DNA from: Propionibacteriaceae bacterium | Lineage (GTDB): Bacteria > Actinomycetota > Actinomycetes > Propionibacteriales > Propionibacteriaceae | Reading direction: 5' to 3' | DNA: 64,000 nt | Assembly (NCBI GenBank): GCA_031285845.1 | Contig: JAITVK010000007.1 | Span: forward strand, 108,348 to 172,347 | Part shown: one piece after another, positions 1 to 7,885 of the stretch | How the letters are laid out: every line of letters starts with the position of its first letter | Numbering within the stretch: the stretch's first letter is position 1 | Notes under the pieces: generated by a model | The model's input: the letters and a program-made list of their open reading frames with translations, nothing else | The model's database searches: none | Told to the model about the DNA's origin: nothing | Program-made: the position numbers and the translations under genes

Positions 1-193
1 CGGGCTTGAGGTAAAGCGGGTCGATCTCGATGCCATCCACAGTCCGGGTGGTCAACCGTTTCATCGCTTGCTCGATGGTCAACTCCGACCCCGGCGGGCG
101 CTTCCGATTCAGTGCTTTGAGAACTTCACGCTCCCATTGCTCACGTGTGGGGGTGGGAAAATCACCCGCCAGCACCATCCGTTCGTCTGTCAT
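1..193 (-). CDS. mutA: Methylmalonyl-CoA mutase small subunit, N-terminal part (runs off the window)
   Basis: Only the first 64 codons are present; the gene continues beyond base 1. The ATG at 193 is preceded by a GGAAGGGAG ribosome-binding site. The peptide starts MTDERMVLAGDFPTPTREQW and contains LTIEQAMKRLTTRTVDGIEI, the typical N-terminal arm of the adenosylcobalamin-dependent methylmalonyl-CoA mutase family. In propionic-acid bacteria MutA is the non-catalytic partner of MutB and the pair interconverts succinyl-CoA and methylmalonyl-CoA. The cobalamin domain and the neighbour mutB cannot be checked here. A single-subunit mutase would share this N-terminus, so the alpha/beta assignment is moderate; the family is confident. 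Confidence 0.85.
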   Translation of the reverse strand, partial: MTDERMVLAGDFPTPTREQWEREVLKALNRKRPPGSELTIEQAMKRLTTRTVDGIEIDPLYLKP

Positions 194-380
194 AGAACTC
201 CCTTCCAGGGTTGTGCGGCCTGCGGTTGTCGCTTCGGACCAGGGCGCGCGTTTTCGGTGTCAAAGCGACGCGTCTGGTCTTACCCTATCGCGTTTGACGA
301 AACCGACGACGCGGTGGGTCCCGCCCTGACACGTGGCCAACCCCGGTGACCACCGGTCCAGACGCAGTGCGCCCCAAGGA

Positions 381-617
381 TCAGTGGAAGTACGGAATGA
401 TCAGGTACAAACCGCCGAGCACGATGACACCCATCACACCCATCAACACCCAGCCCACGGCTTTGCGCGAACGAGTCGGTTGCTCGGAGTCGGTTGCCGG
501 AGTCCAAAACCAGTTGGCCAAACTCATCAGTCCGGCGATCGCGGCCGAAGCCACGATCGTCACCACCGTGACTTGCAGCAGCGCCCACCAATCGACGCCG
601 ATCATCAGGTTGGTCAT
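381..617 (-). CDS. Small two-helix membrane protein downstream of pit
   Basis: A 78-residue protein with two hydrophobic segments (roughly residues 8-32 and 55-74) joined by a polar Arg-rich linker. Its ATG lies one base after the stop codon of the phosphate transporter gene, so the two are almost certainly co-translated. I do not recognise the family. Small membrane proteins directly behind pit occur in other actinobacteria, so an accessory role in phosphate transport is a reasonable inference but not shown by any motif. Confidence 0.75.
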   Translation of the reverse strand: MTNLMIGVDWWALLQVTVVTIVASAAIAGLMSLANWFWTPATDSEQPTRSRKAVGWVLMGVMGVIVLGGLYLIIPYFH

Positions 618-618
618 G

Positions 619-1959
619 TCACTGCTCTCCTCGGCGTGGGCGACGCGGATGAAGGCTCTTCGGCGGAGCTTTCTTCTTCTTCGGCTTCTTCAGCTTGGTC
701 AGACGCAGTGGCGTGGTCGCCATCGGGTGATTGGCCAACTTCTGCGGCAGCGGCGGAACGAATGGGTTCGGGATCGGACTGGTCTGGGTCGTCAAGGCCG
801 CCTTGGCCAACACCTTGACCTCGCTGGAATCGTTGACGTTCTCCGAGGAGACATGGTTGCGTGAGGCCACGATCTTGATCGTCAGCGCGCAAACCACCAG
901 AACCACCAACACCGCCACGAAACCCCACGCGCCCTGATGGGCCAACCAGGCGGCGCCAGCCCCGACAAGCGCGGCCGCAGGCAGAGTCAACAGCCAAGCC
1001 ACCAGCATCCGACCGGCGGTGTGCCAACGAACCTCACCAGGGGTGCGCGCCAGACCGGTTCCCATGACCGCCCCGGACACCACGTGGGTGGTCGACAAGC
1101 CGAACCCCAGATGTGAGGACGCCAGAATGGCGGACATCGAAGCGGTCTCGGCCGCGAAGCCTTGCGGCGACTCGATATCGGCCATGCCCTTGCCCATCGT
1201 CCGCATGATGCGCCAGCCTCCGGAGTACGTGCCTGCGGCGATCGCCAGACCAGCCAACAGGATGACCCACCAATGCGGCGAGGTGCCCGGTTCCTGGCTC
1301 CACCAGGTGATCTGACCGGGATGGGTCTCCCGCATCGACAGCGTCGCGGCGACCAGAACCAACGTGATGATGCCCATAGTCTTCTGACCGTCGGAGGTCC
1401 CATGGGCCAACGCGACCAGCAGAGAGGACACCCGCTGAGCCATCCGATAGCGTCGCTTGGCGCCCTTGGGCGCGTTGTGCTCGCCATGGTAGGCGATCTT
1501 CGTGCCGATATACGACGCCACACCCGCGACGAAAGGTGCGACCAGCGCGGGCAGCAGGATCTTCGAGGTCACGACGGAGAAATGGACGCCGGCCATTCCG
1601 GCTTGGATGAGCACAGCGCCGATCAACGCCCCAAAGATCGCGTGAGATGAGGATGAGGGCAGGCCGAACAGCCAGGTCAAAAGATTCCACAGAATCGCGC
1701 CGACTAGAGCGGCGAACACCGTCTCGGGAGACACCAGCGAGTCGTCGACGATGCCCGAAGAGATGGTCTTGGCAACCTCGGTGGACAAGAACGCGCCCAC
1801 CAAGTTCATGATCGCGGCCAGAGCCACCGCGATCTTCGGTTTGAAGGCGCCCGTCGCGACGGAAGTGGCCATGGCGTTGGCTGAGTCATGGAATCCGTTG
1901 GTGAAATCGAAGATCAAAGCGACGAGAATGACGATGGGAACGATGATCTCAGGAGACAT
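619..1959 (-). CDS. pit: Inorganic phosphate transporter, PiT family
   Basis: A 446-residue polytopic membrane protein. The N-terminal repeat carries the PiT signature DFTNGFHDSANAMAT and the C-terminal repeat carries a second GxxxxxTTHVVSGAVMGTG-type signature, as expected for the duplicated PiT fold. These proteins import phosphate (often as a metal-phosphate complex) with protons or sodium. The last ~75 residues form a Pro/Lys-rich hydrophilic tail (KKPKKKK) not needed for the fold. The 78-residue membrane protein follows after one base. No PhoU-like gene is next to it, unlike many low-affinity pit operons. Confidence 0.9.
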   Translation of the reverse strand: MSPEIIVPIVILVALIFDFTNGFHDSANAMATSVATGAFKPKIAVALAAIMNLVGAFLSTEVAKTISSGIVDDSLVSPETVFAALVGAILWNLLTWLFGLPSSSSHAIFGALIGAVLIQAGMAGVHFSVVTSKILLPALVAPFVAGVASYIGTKIAYHGEHNAPKGAKRRYRMAQRVSSLLVALAHGTSDGQKTMGIITLVLVAATLSMRETHPGQITWWSQEPGTSPHWWVILLAGLAIAAGTYSGGWRIMRTMGKGMADIESPQGFAAETASMSAILASSHLGFGLSTTHVVSGAVMGTGLARTPGEVRWHTAGRMLVAWLLTLPAAALVGAGAAWLAHQGAWGFVAVLVVLVVCALTIKIVASRNHVSSENVNDSSEVKVLAKAALTTQTSPIPNPFVPPLPQKLANHPMATTPLRLTKLKKPKKKKAPPKSLHPRRPRRGEQ

Positions 1960-2116
1960 ACCGCACTCCGAGACGTTGGGTTTCGGTCACCTGGTGATCA
2001 TATCAACCGGCCACAACGGTGTCATCCGACCCAGTCAGAGCCAGTTTTCATCGCCTCGAACCCGTGATGAGAGGGCTGCGCGGACCGTACGGCCCCCTGT
2101 TCTGTCGATCAACCGA

Positions 2117-2677
2117 TCAGTTGTTCCATGACAAGACCGCAGACCAGCCCTGGTCGTCACCCAGAACAGAAACACTGGCTGTGTCTAGGACAAATGATCC
2201 TCCGTAGCGGATATCCAACCCGATCCAGCACAAGGCCAACACCCGCAGAGCATGACCATGCGAAAAACACATGACCCTTTCAGCGCCTGAGTCGCGCACT
2301 CGCTGGGCCACACCCGACAAGCGCTCCACCACCTGCTCCGGTGTCTCGCCACCAGGCACGGCGTGATCCCAAATTCGCCAGCCTGGCACGATCTGGTGGA
2401 TCTGGTCGGCGGTCAGCCCTTCGAAATCGCCGTAAAACCACTCTGCCAATCGCTCGTCGACTTCAGCGTCGCCGAATCCTGCCAACTCAGCGGTGTGGCG
2501 AGCCCTCAGGCGCGGCGAGGTCAGAACCAGATCGAAGTCACCCGGATTGAGCCGAGTCTTCAAAGCCGCGGCTTGTTCGCGACCGACCGCAGTCAGGTCG
2601 ACGTCGGTCACCGAGGTGTATTGGCCAGTACGGCTCCAGGCCGTCTCACCATGACGCACGAGGTAGAGCTCAGTCAT
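2117..2677 (-). CDS. Histidine phosphatase family protein (phosphoglycerate mutase-like)
   Basis: 186 residues, typical for the small branch of the histidine phosphatase superfamily. The phosphohistidine motif is at the N-terminus (LVRHGETAWS, residues 6-15), the second catalytic histidine in CFSHGHALRVLAL, and a catalytic acid region in DERLAEWFYGDFEG. Substrate cannot be told from sequence; relatives act on sugar phosphates, glucosyl-3-phosphoglycerate or nucleotide-type metabolites. The start is ATG 2677, with a TAGGGT box 6 nt upstream, consistent with a leaderless transcript. Confidence 0.88.
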   Translation of the reverse strand: MTELYLVRHGETAWSRTGQYTSVTDVDLTAVGREQAAALKTRLNPGDFDLVLTSPRLRARHTAELAGFGDAEVDERLAEWFYGDFEGLTADQIHQIVPGWRIWDHAVPGGETPEQVVERLSGVAQRVRDSGAERVMCFSHGHALRVLALCWIGLDIRYGGSFVLDTASVSVLGDDQGWSAVLSWNN

Positions 2678-2725
2678 GGGCCAACCCTATCGTCACCACC
2701 GTCGTCGGCGTCGCCGACCGGTCGC

Positions 2726-4570
2726 TCAGGAGGTCCACCCGACGTTGGGCCACCAGATCGTCCCCAGGCGATTGGGACCGAAATTGGCCAACCCAGGACG
2801 GGTCAACAGGATCTCGGGCGTCTCGTACAACGGCAGGACCGGAGCGTTGTGCCACACGATCTGCGCGGCGCGGGTGAGGATCTTCGCGCGCTCGACCTCG
2901 TCGAGTTCGCGCTCGGCCCGATCAGTCATCAGCCCCAGAATCGATTCCGGCCAACCCCACTGCCCCGACGGGGCGAAGCGGGCGGCTGCTTGGATCGGCG
3001 TGCGATAGCGCGTGGTCGAGGCCCACATCCCGTGCTCGCCGGTGGCGACGACCTGCTCGACCTGCGACGATTCGATGTAGGTCAAATCCAGTCGAACCCC
3101 GAGTCGGGCCAGTTGCGCGCGTACGCCGAAGGCTTCGTTCTCGCTCAACCAGTCATCACGCGGCACAACGAAATCCCACGCCAGCGGTTGGCCGTCCTTG
3201 GCCCGGATCCCGTCGTCGCCGAGGACCCAACCGGCTTCGTCCAACAACTGCCCGGCGGCAGTCAGGTCCGCTGGTTCGACCCCCGACTGGAGGACCAGAT
3301 CCTCGTACTGCGTCTGACTGGTCAGCCACACCGGGCTGTTCAGCAACTGGCCGTCCCAATTCAATCCCGCCAAATCGGACGCGCCCAGATCGGCCCGATC
3401 CAGCGCTGTCACGACGGCGGCGCGCACCGCCGGATCGCTCAACGGGCCGTCGACCCGGTTGAACACCAAGAACCTGGCCCCCACGCCCGTGCTGACGCGG
3501 GTCTGGATGCCCGGCAACTGCTTGGCTTGGGAATACACGTTGGCGTCTGTCGTCATGAAGGCGTCGATCTGACCGCGCAAATAGGCCCACGACATCAGCT
3601 TCGGATCCATAGCGATCACTCGGATGACCTCGAGTTTGACCGGATCGCCCCACCAGAACTGGTTAGGCGTCAGCGTCAACGTCGTTCCATCGAAGCTGGC
3701 TGGAACGAACGGGCCAGCCAATCCGCTCTCATGCCCGATCGGCGTCGACCAGACCTGGTCACGGCCCACCGGATCGCCCGCCAGTTGAGCCCGAATCGGC
3801 CCGCGCGCGAAGGTGTACGGCCAGTCGGCCCAGACCTGATCGTACGACACCTGGACATGGTGAGGATCGACCCCGGCCACCACTGCGGTGACATGGTCGA
3901 AGCCGCGATCACGGCAGACCGGAGTGTCAAGCGCTCGACAAGCCTCGTAGGTGGCGATGAAATCCGCTGCGGTCACCGGCTCACCATCGGACCATCGTGC
4001 CGACGGGTTCAGCGCGTAGTCGACGGTCATCGTCGGCTCCCCCGCGCCGACCCCGTCAGTCGACGTCGGGTCGGGTGAGGGTTCGGCGTCCGCTTCGGTG
4101 TGGTCCCCCTGGGAGGACGAACCGGAGACTCCGGAGTCCGAGACGGTGACCTGCGGATCGGAGACCAACCAGGCCGGATCCCAATGCAGTTGACCGTCGG
4201 CCGCGCTGGCGAACAGCCGCGGACTGAGCAAGTCAGTCACGGCGTCCAGATCGAAGGGCGACCAGCCCCAGGGGTTCCAGGTTTTCGGCAGTTCGGCTGT
4301 GGCCAACGACAAAGTTCCACCCTGGCGTACCCCGTCACGAGGCACCGGGTTGGACAGCGGTCCAGGCGACGGCTCGATCGGCGAGGCCGACACCAGGGGC
4401 GCGCCGGACGAGGCCGGAGACGTTGTCGTGCCCCCGGGGTTGGCGAATCCCGGTGTGCAACCGCTCAGGGCCATGCCCATGGCCACGACTGCGATCAAAA
4501 AGCGACCACCTGCTCCTGACCGCGAAGCGTTCCGACCCACCACCGAGAGCGACGGACGCCGCGAAGCCAC
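2726..4570 (-). CDS. Peptide/nickel-type ABC transporter substrate-binding lipoprotein (SBP family 5)
   Basis: About 614 residues from a GTG at 4570. The N-terminus is Arg-rich, followed by a short hydrophobic stretch ending in the lipobox ALSGC, so the mature protein should be lipid-anchored. The body resembles family-5 binding proteins: KTWNPWGWSPFDLDAVTDLL, then WSDGEPVTAADFIATYEACR, then NSPVWLTSQ and a C-terminal LTRAAQIVWHNAPVLPLYE. A Ser/Thr/Pro-rich linker follows the lipid Cys, and there is an acidic low-complexity insert near residues 150-180. No permease or ATPase genes are adjacent, so it is an orphan receptor. The start is uncertain because the open frame continues upstream into pmt; no clear ribosome-binding site was found. 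Confidence 0.8.
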   Translation of the reverse strand: MASRRPSLSVVGRNASRSGAGGRFLIAVVAMGMALSGCTPGFANPGGTTTSPASSGAPLVSASPIEPSPGPLSNPVPRDGVRQGGTLSLATAELPKTWNPWGWSPFDLDAVTDLLSPRLFASAADGQLHWDPAWLVSDPQVTVSDSGVSGSSSQGDHTEADAEPSPDPTSTDGVGAGEPTMTVDYALNPSARWSDGEPVTAADFIATYEACRALDTPVCRDRGFDHVTAVVAGVDPHHVQVSYDQVWADWPYTFARGPIRAQLAGDPVGRDQVWSTPIGHESGLAGPFVPASFDGTTLTLTPNQFWWGDPVKLEVIRVIAMDPKLMSWAYLRGQIDAFMTTDANVYSQAKQLPGIQTRVSTGVGARFLVFNRVDGPLSDPAVRAAVVTALDRADLGASDLAGLNWDGQLLNSPVWLTSQTQYEDLVLQSGVEPADLTAAGQLLDEAGWVLGDDGIRAKDGQPLAWDFVVPRDDWLSENEAFGVRAQLARLGVRLDLTYIESSQVEQVVATGEHGMWASTTRYRTPIQAAARFAPSGQWGWPESILGLMTDRAERELDEVERAKILTRAAQIVWHNAPVLPLYETPEILLTRPGLANFGPNRLGTIWWPNVGWTS

Positions 4571-4665
4571 TTGACTTGTGCGCCGCCGCTCGTCTGAGGC
4601 GAATCTCGACGCACGCGACGCCGAGTCGCGAGATCGTGCGACTGGTCGAAACACGGGGCGCCACA

Positions 4666-6783
4666 CTAGATCCACCCAGGAAGCCACATCCGCCACAGCC
4701 ACTGCTGCCTGGTCATCAGCTCCCCGGTCAACACCGGATAGATGAACGCGAAATCCATCACGATCAGGGCGACCACGGCGCCGACGACGATAGCGCCGGA
4801 TTGTCGTCGTGGCCCGGGTTTGGCCGGTCCGAGAATCACCCCCAACGCCATCGCCAGAGCGATCACCATGAACGGGATCATCGTGATCCCGTAGAACGAG
4901 AACAGCGCGCCACGCCCCGTGAACATCCATGGCACCCAGGTCGAGGCCATGCCCAACACGACCACACCGAAGCGCCAATCCGTGCCCGCCAGCCACCACA
5001 CCAGAGCGGCGATGATCGCCAAGCAGGCCGCCCACCACAGCAACGGGGTGCCCAGGCCTGTGATGACACGCAGACAGGTGTCGCCTTCCGGGGCGGTGCA
5101 TCCCTGGTCGCCGGGCTGGATGCCGTTTTGGGCATAAATCCCGATCGTGCGGGCCACGACCGGCCATCCCCATGGGTTCGCCGAGTAGCTGTGTGTGGCG
5201 TTGGCCATCTGATCGCCGGTGTGGAAGTTATAGGTGTCGACGTGCCACTGCCACAGCGAGGCCAGCGCTTCCCCGAAATGACGGGTCACCCAGGCGTCAG
5301 GATGCTGCGCACCCCAACCGCGATCGTACCCCCCGGTGGCTCTCAGCCACGGGATCCAACTGGCGAGATAGACACCGGCCGCGACCACAACCAGGCTGAC
5401 GAACGCGGGAACGCCGTCTTTCAGCAGCGCCCACCACCGACGTCGCCCGGCTCCGGCCAGGCGACGCGCGCCAATCGTCCACACCACGATCATCAGACCG
5501 AACACGGCCATCGGATAGAGCGTGTTCCACTTCGTGGCGCACCCCAGTCCGAACATCAATCCTGCGACCAGCAGCCACGGTCGGAAGACGTACGGTCCGG
5601 CGCGACCGGCGAGGGTTTGTCCGGGCAGGGCGGCGATGTGCTCAGCCAAACGGTTGCGGAAATAGTCGCGGTCGGCCACGACTGCCGAGACACCGGCCAG
5701 AATGAAGACGGCTTGGAAGACGTCCAGCAGGGCGATGCGCGACATGACGAAAGCCAATCCGTCCACGCACAACAACAGTCCGGCCAATCCGCCGATCAAG
5801 GTCGAGCGCGACAATCGGCGGGCCAGGCGGATGACCAGGAAGACCAGAGCCGTGCCGAAGACCAGTGCCATGAAGCGCCAGCCGAAAGCGTTCAGCCCGA
5901 ACATCTTCTCCCCGATCGCGATCAGCCATTTGCCGACCTCAGGATGCACCGCCCAACTGGCGGCGGTGTTCAACGCCTCACCATTGCCGGTCGCCACCTG
6001 ATGGTTGACCACGTCGCCTTCGCCGGGCCACGACCCTTCGTACCCCATCTGCAGCAGGCTCCAGGCGTCTTTGGCGTAGTAGGTCTCGTCGAACATGATC
6101 TCGGCCGGTTCCCCCAGATGGAACCAGCGCAGGAAGAACGCGATCGCGGTGATGACCAGGGTCACGATCCACCCCACCGCCTTGTCGGTCGGGCCGGTTT
6201 GGCTCAACTGCTCGACCGCGCTGCCTGGGGCGCCACCCCGAGGCGCGTCGACGAAGCGAGCGAACCGAGTCAGCAGGGGAACCCGCGTGGCTCGACGGCC
6301 TCGGGTGGGCGCGGCGAGGGACGCTGAAGCAGAGGTGACAGCGGCGGTGTCACCGGAGTCGGTGGAGAGACTGTCCTGCGAACCATCCGGCTCGGCGACG
6401 GTCACTTCGGTGGCTTGAGGAGCCACCGGGGCTTCTGGGGCCACCGGCGAGTCGTCGGCTGTGAGAAGCACGGCGGGTTCGGGAACCCCTGCGGTGTGGT
6501 CGCGGTCCGGCGAAGCGGTGCGACCGGCCACAGCCGACGCGGTCAACTGGGCCTGGACAGACGCGCCGGGTTCGGTTGGTGAGTCCGGTCGCACCGATTC
6601 CGTACGACGCCTGGTCGCCGGACGCGACGGCCACGACGAGCGACGGGGCGGATCTTGGGGCGCGGGCACCCAAGCGCGAGGCGTGGCAGGGTCGTGCGAA
6701 GCCGAGGGTGTGGCGGCGGACAGACCACGATCTGTTGGGTCGCCGGGCTGCTGCGCGGCGCCGGTCCGCACGGAGTCACTCAT
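4666..6783 (-). CDS. pmt: Dolichyl-phosphate-mannose--protein mannosyltransferase (GT39)
   Basis: About 705 residues from ATG 6783. The first ~185 residues are a disordered Pro/Ser/Ala-rich cytosolic tail. A polytopic GT-C domain follows, with the diagnostic acidic loop FDETYYAKDAWSL just after the first membrane segment, then WAVHPEVGKWLIA, and a C-terminus ending LWRMWLPGWI. The family transfers mannose from polyprenyl-phosphate-mannose to Ser/Thr of secreted proteins during Sec export. The divergent neighbour rsmI reproduces the Rv1002c-Rv1003 arrangement of mycobacteria. Likely substrates within this window are the Ser/Thr/Pro-rich surface protein at 42.1-44.0 kb and lipoproteins with similar linkers. 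A leaderless promoter (TACACT, 7 nt before ATG) is visible. Confidence 0.9.
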   Translation of the reverse strand: MSDSVRTGAAQQPGDPTDRGLSAATPSASHDPATPRAWVPAPQDPPRRSSWPSRPATRRRTESVRPDSPTEPGASVQAQLTASAVAGRTASPDRDHTAGVPEPAVLLTADDSPVAPEAPVAPQATEVTVAEPDGSQDSLSTDSGDTAAVTSASASLAAPTRGRRATRVPLLTRFARFVDAPRGGAPGSAVEQLSQTGPTDKAVGWIVTLVITAIAFFLRWFHLGEPAEIMFDETYYAKDAWSLLQMGYEGSWPGEGDVVNHQVATGNGEALNTAASWAVHPEVGKWLIAIGEKMFGLNAFGWRFMALVFGTALVFLVIRLARRLSRSTLIGGLAGLLLCVDGLAFVMSRIALLDVFQAVFILAGVSAVVADRDYFRNRLAEHIAALPGQTLAGRAGPYVFRPWLLVAGLMFGLGCATKWNTLYPMAVFGLMIVVWTIGARRLAGAGRRRWWALLKDGVPAFVSLVVVAAGVYLASWIPWLRATGGYDRGWGAQHPDAWVTRHFGEALASLWQWHVDTYNFHTGDQMANATHSYSANPWGWPVVARTIGIYAQNGIQPGDQGCTAPEGDTCLRVITGLGTPLLWWAACLAIIAALVWWLAGTDWRFGVVVLGMASTWVPWMFTGRGALFSFYGITMIPFMVIALAMALGVILGPAKPGPRRQSGAIVVGAVVALIVMDFAFIYPVLTGELMTRQQWLWRMWLPGWI

Positions 6784-6789
6784 TCGAAC

Positions 6790-6796
6790 TAGTGTA
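6790..6796. promoter_or_regulatory. Overlapping divergent -10 elements for pmt and rsmI
   Basis: Only 18 bp separate the two start codons. On the minus strand TACACT (6796-6791) lies 7 nt before the pmt ATG; on the plus strand TAGTGT (6790-6795) lies 6 nt before the rsmI GTG. The two -10 hexamers therefore use almost the same bases, one on each strand, and both mRNAs would start at or next to the start codon. No convincing -35 box was found for either. Confidence 0.6.
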
Positions 6797-6801
6797 GTGC
6801 T

Positions 6802-7788
6802 GTGACCAATGCCACATCCGCCGACGCTCGAACCGAGGCCGAGAACCACGATCCACTGTCCGCCTCAACCCGGGGGCCAGACCGCCCGACCACGGCAGAC
6901 ACGCCTCCGCGTGGTTCAACCTGGTCACCGAACGACCCGGTCGCTGACGGGTCAGGGCGGCTGGTCCTGGCCGGCACCCCGATCGGTGACGTCGACTCGG
7001 TCAGCCCAGCGCTGCGGGAAGGGTTGGCTCACGCCGACATCATCGCCGCTGAGGACACTCGCCGATTCGCGGATCTGGCCCGACGCGCCAGCATGGAGTA
7101 TCACGGGCGTGTCGTGTCGTACTTCGAAGCCAACGAGTCGGCCAAGACACCCGACCTGGTGAACCAGATGCTAGCCGGATCGACCATCGTCTTGGTGACC
7201 GACGCCGGAATGCCGTCCGTGTCCGACCCAGGGTTTCGCTTGGTCACGGCCGCGATCGACGCCGGAATCATCGTCAGCGCCATCCCGGGGCCCTCGGCTG
7301 TTCTGACCGCGCTGGCCGTGTCAGGCATCGAATCCGACCGCTTCTGCTTCGAAGGGTTCCTACCACGCAAACCTGGGCCCAGAGCCTCCCGCTTGGCGCA
7401 GTTGGCCGCAGAGCCGCGCACCATGATCTTCTTCGAGGCCCCCCACCGACTGGCCGACTTCCTCCAGGCCGCGACCGGCGCCTTCGGTCCGCATCGGCGT
7501 GGCGCGATCTGCCGTGAGCTGACCAAGACGTACGAACAGGTGGTTCGCGGCCCGCTGAGCGAGCTGGCCGACTGGGCCGAAGACCACGCCCGCGGCGAGA
7601 TCACGGTCGTGATCGCTGGCGCGCCGCCGCGCGAACCAGACATTGATGAACTTGTCGGTGAGGTCCAGTCGAGAATGAAAGCCGGTGAGAAGCGCTCGGC
7701 CGCCGTCGCGGCCGTCGCGTTGGCTGCCCACGCCGATCGGAGGGCCCTCTACGACGCGACGTTGAAGGCCGCCGGCCGCGCCAGTTGA
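6802..7788 (+). CDS. rsmI: 16S rRNA (cytidine(1402)-2'-O)-methyltransferase
   Basis: 328 residues from GTG 6802. After a ~45-residue hydrophilic extension the tetrapyrrole-methylase fold begins with GRLVLAGTPIGDVDSVSPAL, followed by AAEDTRRFADL, the SAM-binding-region motif VTDAGMPSVSDPGFRLV, IPGPSAVLTALAVSGI and FEGFLPRKPGPRASRL, all hallmarks of RsmI. It 2'-O-methylates C1402 in the ribosomal decoding centre. The N-terminal extension is longer than usual and is Thr/Pro-rich; an internal start is possible, but the upstream -10 box fits the GTG. Confidence 0.93.
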   Translation: MTNATSADARTEAENHDPLSASTRGPDRPTTADTPPRGSTWSPNDPVADGSGRLVLAGTPIGDVDSVSPALREGLAHADIIAAEDTRRFADLARRASMEYHGRVVSYFEANESAKTPDLVNQMLAGSTIVLVTDAGMPSVSDPGFRLVTAAIDAGIIVSAIPGPSAVLTALAVSGIESDRFCFEGFLPRKPGPRASRLAQLAAEPRTMIFFEAPHRLADFLQAATGAFGPHRRGAICRELTKTYEQVVRGPLSELADWAEDHARGEITVVIAGAPPREPDIDELVGEVQSRMKAGEKRSAAVAAVALAAHADRRALYDATLKAAGRAS

Positions 7789-7795
7789 GCCGCCA

Positions 7796-7872
7796 CCAAG
7801 GCGTGGCCGACACGGCCGTCAAAACACGTCTGCGGCGACCAAACCTCGTTGACCACCGCAGACGCGCCTTGG
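7796..7872. terminator. Bidirectional stem-loop between convergent rsmI and mgtA
   Basis: An outer stem CCAAGGCG (7796-7803) pairs with CGCCTTGG (7865-7872), and an inner 9-bp stem CGTCTGCGG (7827-7835) pairs with CCGCAGACG (7856-7864). It lies between two converging genes, so it probably ends transcription from both sides, though there is no long T-tract. Confidence 0.5.
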
Positions 7873-7885
7873 ATCTATCGTCAGA

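Noticed and set aside
4423..6327. Long open frame on the plus strand opposite pmt
   Set aside because: His/Gln/Arg-rich low-complexity translation typical of the antisense of a high-GC gene; pmt on the minus strand has clear family motifs.
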